Shown here piece by piece: positions 40,787 to 44,286 of a stretch of 44,286 nucleotides of DNA. Position 1 is the stretch's first letter, and each line of letters begins with the position of its first letter. The translations under genes were made by a program, and so were the position numbers. Source of the DNA: an uncultured Ruminococcus sp. (lineage in GTDB: Bacteria > Bacillota > Clostridia > Oscillospirales > CAG-272); the NCBI GenBank assembly GCA_902779285.1, contig CACZAZ010000007.1:1-44286 (forward strand). Reading direction: 5' to 3'. Under the pieces are notes generated by a model. It worked only from the letters and a program-made list of their open reading frames with translations. It ran no database searches and had not been told where the DNA came from.

Positions 40787-43700
40787 ATGAAAAAGAGACT
40801 GTTGATCCTGATTTTTGCGGCGGTCATAGCGATTCCCCTGATTACTATGATCGCGCTCCGCTCGTCGGCGGACGACGTCACGTATTACAATATCTCTTCC
40901 TATCAGGACCTCGTCGACAACAAGACGCATTACTCCGATCCGAACGCCGTTTTCAGACTGACGCAGGATATCACCGTGACCGGGGACGGGTCCGGGGCGA
41001 GAGGCGATTTTTACGGAACCTTTGACGGGCAGGGACACACGGTCTACAACTGCACCGGCGCGTTCCTGTATCTTGTCGATAGCGCGACCTTCAAGAACGT
41101 CACCATTTCCAATAAAAAGGCTGCCGCGGGCTCCACGTTTACCGCGACCAATTCGGTTTTCGGAAGTATCGGGAACGGCGACCCGCTCGGAACGGTCACC
41201 GTCGAAAACGTGACGGTCACCCGAACCGTGTCAAACAACGTTGCAAGCGTAGGCATTCTTTTCAACGGTTTGTGGCAAGACGAAGACGGCGGAAAAGTTG
41301 TGATCCGGGATTGCTCCTGTACGGGAACCGTGACCAACACCCACGAAAAAGAATCTTCCATCAGTTCCGGCGGCTACGTCGGAGCGGTGGGTTACCGCGT
41401 AGAACTGGAATTTACGAACTGCGACGCGTCGGTCACGTTCGGCCAGGGAACCGGTAACGACAGCGGTCTTGACCGTCCGTTGGTGGGGCTTGCGGAATCC
41501 CCGAAAAACGGCGTCACCGTCCACGTTTCCACGCAGTCGCAGCTGACGGCGGCGGCGAAAACCGCGAACGCGAATAAAGTGCTCTGCAAAAAAATGAAGA
41601 TCAACCTGACGGAAGATCTGACGATGGACGGCAACTGGGCGCCGGGTGATTTCTACGGCTCCTTCGACGGACAGGGACATACCGTTTACAACCTGACAAC
41701 CGATAGTTTCCTCTGGCCTATGTACAGCGCGACCTTCGAGAACTTTACCGTCTCGAACAAGACGGCGGCGGACGGATCGGATATGACGCTCACGGGAACG
41801 AAATCCGTTTTCGGGAGCATCGGTTCGGGAGACTGCCCCGCCGGCAACACCGTTACCGTTCGCAACGTTCACAACGAGCGGAACGTAACCATGAGCAAAG
41901 ACGACTATCTCGGCGCGTTTTTCCGCAATCTGGCTCCGGCGGGAACCGTCGTGATCGAGAATTGCACCAACAGCGGCTCCTATAATCAAGGCAGCAAGAC
42001 CTGTACCCTCGGCGGCTTTGCGGGCAAGGTCGGCGGCGGAACTATCATGCTTGTAAACTGCTTCAACAGCGGCGATATTACCGCGGCTACGGCGGGCGGC
42101 TTGATCGGCGATGCAGGCAGTAGCGCCTGCAAGATCACGCTCGTCGGGTGCGGCGTTCACGATTGCACGGTCGGCGCGAACGCGGGGAGCGGTTCTGCGG
42201 CTTCGCTCGTCGGGACCTGCTCTCCCGGAGAACTCACGACCTACGTTCTGAACGCTTACAGCTGTTCCGCCGTCAACGTCAACGTCGTCGCCGCGACCGC
42301 GCGTAAGCTTATCTGCGTCGCAAGCGCAGAGGAGAACACGAGACCCGGCGCCTACAACTGCGAAGTGACGGGCGTTCAAAAGAACGGATCCGCCTCGTGG
42401 GACGGAAACGCAAACAAAGATCTGAATATCGTCGGGGAGAGCGGCGAAGGCGCTCTGCTCCGGACCGTGAACTTCCACGCGGACGGATACGATCCCGACT
42501 TCATGAGCACCAGCAACGACGACGCGACGGCGGAGATCCTCGGCGATTCTTCCGTGCGCCTCACCGTGAAAAACGAGGGCAACAAGCGCGCCATGTGGGG
42601 CGACTATCTGGTCGAACCGCTGCCGCTTTTCGACGGGGTCAAATACACCTTCGTTTTCGATTTGACCTTCGGCAACGGGAACGTCGCCTTCGGTATCCAG
42701 ACGGACGGCAACGTTTCTCTCTTGCTCGACGGGGACGGCAACATCTATTGGTACTCCTGGAACACCAAACGGGTCGGCGCTTCGCAAAAAGAGAGCGAAA
42801 ACTGGGCGAACTGCACCGACGTTGACAAAACCGCGAAACAAACCTTTGCCGTAACGATGGATTACGACGCGAAGACCTTCAGGCTTTACGTGAAACAATC
42901 GAACGGTTCGTTCGGCTTCGTCAGATCGGTTCGGTACGAAAACACCTCCTGGGACAGCGCACGCGTCAGAACCCAGTTCTACGTGAGAGCGATCGATACG
43001 AATCAGACGCCCGACGCGACCTACACCGCGACGGTCGAGAACCTGAAGATCTACAAGGGTCTGACGCACGCGAAACGCTACGTGCTGGACACCGTGGCGG
43101 GCGCGGCGGTGCGGCTTGACGTCCCGACGGGGCTTCGCTTCACGGGCAATATCGGCAAGGACTACCTCGACGGGCTGAAAGCCGAGTACGGCGAGGGGAA
43201 CGTCAAGGTCGGTATGCTGATCACCCCGACCGATTATCTCTCCGCCAATTCGCTCGCCTTCACCAAGGCGGCGCTCGACGGATGCGGCGCGCTTCCCGAA
43301 GGCAAGAAGTATCGCAAGATCGAAGCCGCGACCATTCTCGAAACCGAAGACGGGGCGGCGTACAAGATCAACTGCGTGCTGTCGAACGTATTGGAAGCCA
43401 ACTACGGCCGCGCGTTCTCCGCGATCACCTACGTGGAGATCAACGGAAACACCTACTACTATTCCAACTACTTCGAAGAGGATAATTCCCGCTCCATCTT
43501 CCGCGTGGCGGACGCGGCGCTGCTCGACCTCTCGGATACCGAGGACGGCGAGTACCGGTATCAGGTCGCGTACACGTCGGAATACAGCCCCTACACGGCG
43601 GAGCAGCGCGCGACGCTCGAGAGCTTCCGCATTCCCGGTTCCTTTACCGTGATGTCCTACAACATCGAGGTGTACGGTCACGGCGGTTCGGGCTGGGACG

Positions 43701-44286
43701 GCAGAGATCCCGAGATGGCGATGCAGACCGTCCGGAGCGCTTCTCCCGATATCGTCGGATTCCAGGAAGTCGACGACAACTGGAACGGTTACTTCTCCGC
43801 CCTGACGTCAAACGGCTACACCCGTTTGAAGGGGGATGCCGCCACCGACGGATCCGAGCGGGTGGAGATCTTCTACAAGACCGACAAGTTCACGAAGGTC
43901 TCCGAAGGGACGTACAAATACAAGGCGCTCGCCACTTCCCTAGGCGTCCCGAACACCGAGGGAGTGAGTTCGTCGGTCGATAACCACGGGCGCATCTTCC
44001 ACTACGCCGTTCTGCGGGAGATCGCGACCGGAAAGAAGGTCCTCTTCATCAACACGCATCTGCACTACGGCGGGACCGGCGAGGGGCATGAAGAGGACGA
44101 CAAGATGCGCCGCTACGAGATCCGTACCCTGCTCGCGTGGATCGAAGATCAGAATATCGACTGCGACTGCACCGTGATCGTCGGCGATATGAACTCCGCC
44201 TACTCGGGCGGTCAAGGCAAGGTCAATATGGCGCTCTTCACCGACGCCGGCTACGAGATCACGCGTGACAGCGCCAAAGCCAAGGG
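40787..44286 (+). CDS. large secreted EEP-domain protein (locus C), cut by window end
   Basis: The frame is open from the ATG at 40787 (AAAGGAG upstream) to the window end, 1166 codons and no stop. After a signal peptide (LLILIFAAVIAIPLITMIAL) come two related beta-helix units (about 30-230 and 243-555, each with FYG[TS]FDGQGHTVYN), one laminin-G-like domain (about 557-760), the VKVGMLITPTDYL domain (about 762-950) and an EEP domain from about 953 (MSYNIEVY, DIVGFQEVD, NTHLHYGG, GDMNSAY). The final SDH motif is beyond the window. It is closely related to the locus B protein but with a different number of N-terminal domains. Confidence 0.92.
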   Translation, partial: MKKRLLILIFAAVIAIPLITMIALRSSADDVTYYNISSYQDLVDNKTHYSDPNAVFRLTQDITVTGDGSGARGDFYGTFDGQGHTVYNCTGAFLYLVDSATFKNVTISNKKAAAGSTFTATNSVFGSIGNGDPLGTVTVENVTVTRTVSNNVASVGILFNGLWQDEDGGKVVIRDCSCTGTVTNTHEKESSISSGGYVGAVGYRVELEFTNCDASVTFGQGTGNDSGLDRPLVGLAESPKNGVTVHVSTQSQLTAAAKTANANKVLCKKMKINLTEDLTMDGNWAPGDFYGSFDGQGHTVYNLTTDSFLWPMYSATFENFTVSNKTAADGSDMTLTGTKSVFGSIGSGDCPAGNTVTVRNVHNERNVTMSKDDYLGAFFRNLAPAGTVVIENCTNSGSYNQGSKTCTLGGFAGKVGGGTIMLVNCFNSGDITAATAGGLIGDAGSSACKITLVGCGVHDCTVGANAGSGSAASLVGTCSPGELTTYVLNAYSCSAVNVNVVAATARKLICVASAEENTRPGAYNCEVTGVQKNGSASWDGNANKDLNIVGESGEGALLRTVNFHADGYDPDFMSTSNDDATAEILGDSSVRLTVKNEGNKRAMWGDYLVEPLPLFDGVKYTFVFDLTFGNGNVAFGIQTDGNVSLLLDGDGNIYWYSWNTKRVGASQKESENWANCTDVDKTAKQTFAVTMDYDAKTFRLYVKQSNGSFGFVRSVRYENTSWDSARVRTQFYVRAIDTNQTPDATYTATVENLKIYKGLTHAKRYVLDTVAGAAVRLDVPTGLRFTGNIGKDYLDGLKAEYGEGNVKVGMLITPTDYLSANSLAFTKAALDGCGALPEGKKYRKIEAATILETEDGAAYKINCVLSNVLEANYGRAFSAITYVEINGNTYYYSNYFEEDNSRSIFRVADAALLDLSDTEDGEYRYQVAYTSEYSPYTAEQRATLESFRIPGSFTVMSYNIEVYGHGGSGWDGRDPEMAMQTVRSASPDIVGFQEVDDNWNGYFSALTSNGYTRLKGDAATDGSERVEIFYKTDKFTKVSEGTYKYKALATSLGVPNTEGVSSSVDNHGRIFHYAVLREIATGKKVLFINTHLHYGGTGEGHEEDDKMRRYEIRTLLAWIEDQNIDCDCTVIVGDMNSAYSGGQGKVNMALFTDAGYEITRDSAKAK

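Noticed and set aside
41231..43681. 816-codon antisense frame opposite locus C
   Set aside because: It is a shadow of the locus C protein, with the same composition bias as the other antisense frames.
26547..44286. Prophage or integrated element carrying the EEP genes
   Set aside because: No integrase, transposase, attachment-site repeat or tRNA was found, and base composition looks like the rest of the window.

Overview
The window looks like chromosome from an uncultured, high-GC, anaerobic Clostridia-type Firmicute, probably gut-associated. The evidence is the order rpmH-rnpA-yidD-yidC-jag-mnmE, strong Shine-Dalgarno sites, many TTGACA/TATAAT promoters with 17-base spacers, a T-box leader, a CIRCE operator, a yybP-ykoY-type riboswitch, a reverse rubrerythrin plus rubredoxin pair, and surface lipoproteins with Cys-x-x-Cys modules. 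No phage, insertion sequence, CRISPR array, rRNA or tRNA was recognised. I could not assign a genus.

Layout. 1-0.47 kb is a 177-base tandem repeat built of small hairpins. 0.47-5 kb holds a membrane protein, a free methionine sulfoxide reductase with a methyltransferase, a TrpB2-type tryptophan synthase behind a tryptophan-type T-box, and an Hsp20 with a CIRCE site upstream. 5.3-7.1 kb is a secreted metallo-beta-lactamase-fold lipoprotein. 7.2-12.2 kb is the conserved L34/RNase P/membrane-insertion/RNA-binding/tRNA-modification operon, ending in an RNHCP protein where mnmG is usually found. 12.4-20 kb holds a small lipoprotein, a metallophosphoesterase, the rubrerythrin-rubredoxin operon, a flotillin operon behind a predicted manganese riboswitch, and an asparagine synthetase. 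20-25.8 kb holds serC-serA (serine synthesis), a MutS-like ATPase, and dut with a PTP-type phosphatase.

26.5-44.3 kb is the accessory and most unusual part. Three related secreted proteins ending in an endonuclease/exonuclease/phosphatase (EEP) domain occur here, on the minus strand at 28.2-30.5 kb and on the plus strand at 35.9-40.0 and 40.8->44.3 kb. They are accompanied by two kinds of tiny gene: 79-96 aa lipoproteins ending in Y-[ST]-K-N-Y, and short acidic peptides with a K-x-[FY]-x-x-[AP]-E-I-x-I-V-x-L-D pattern followed by S-[AG]-G. The order lipoprotein, EEP protein, peptide is seen in full once; the next copy is cut off by the window edge. The third locus is EEP protein, peptide, then a larger lipoprotein that shares a domain with its EEP neighbour. 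A glycosidase, an RsmF-type rRNA methyltransferase and an AraC-type regulator sit between the copies. This repeated cassette is the best candidate for an undescribed system.

Intergenic DNA throughout carries arrays of very short perfect hairpins separated by short common linkers. Two genes (serC and dut) have a 15-base hairpin between the Shine-Dalgarno sequence and the start codon.
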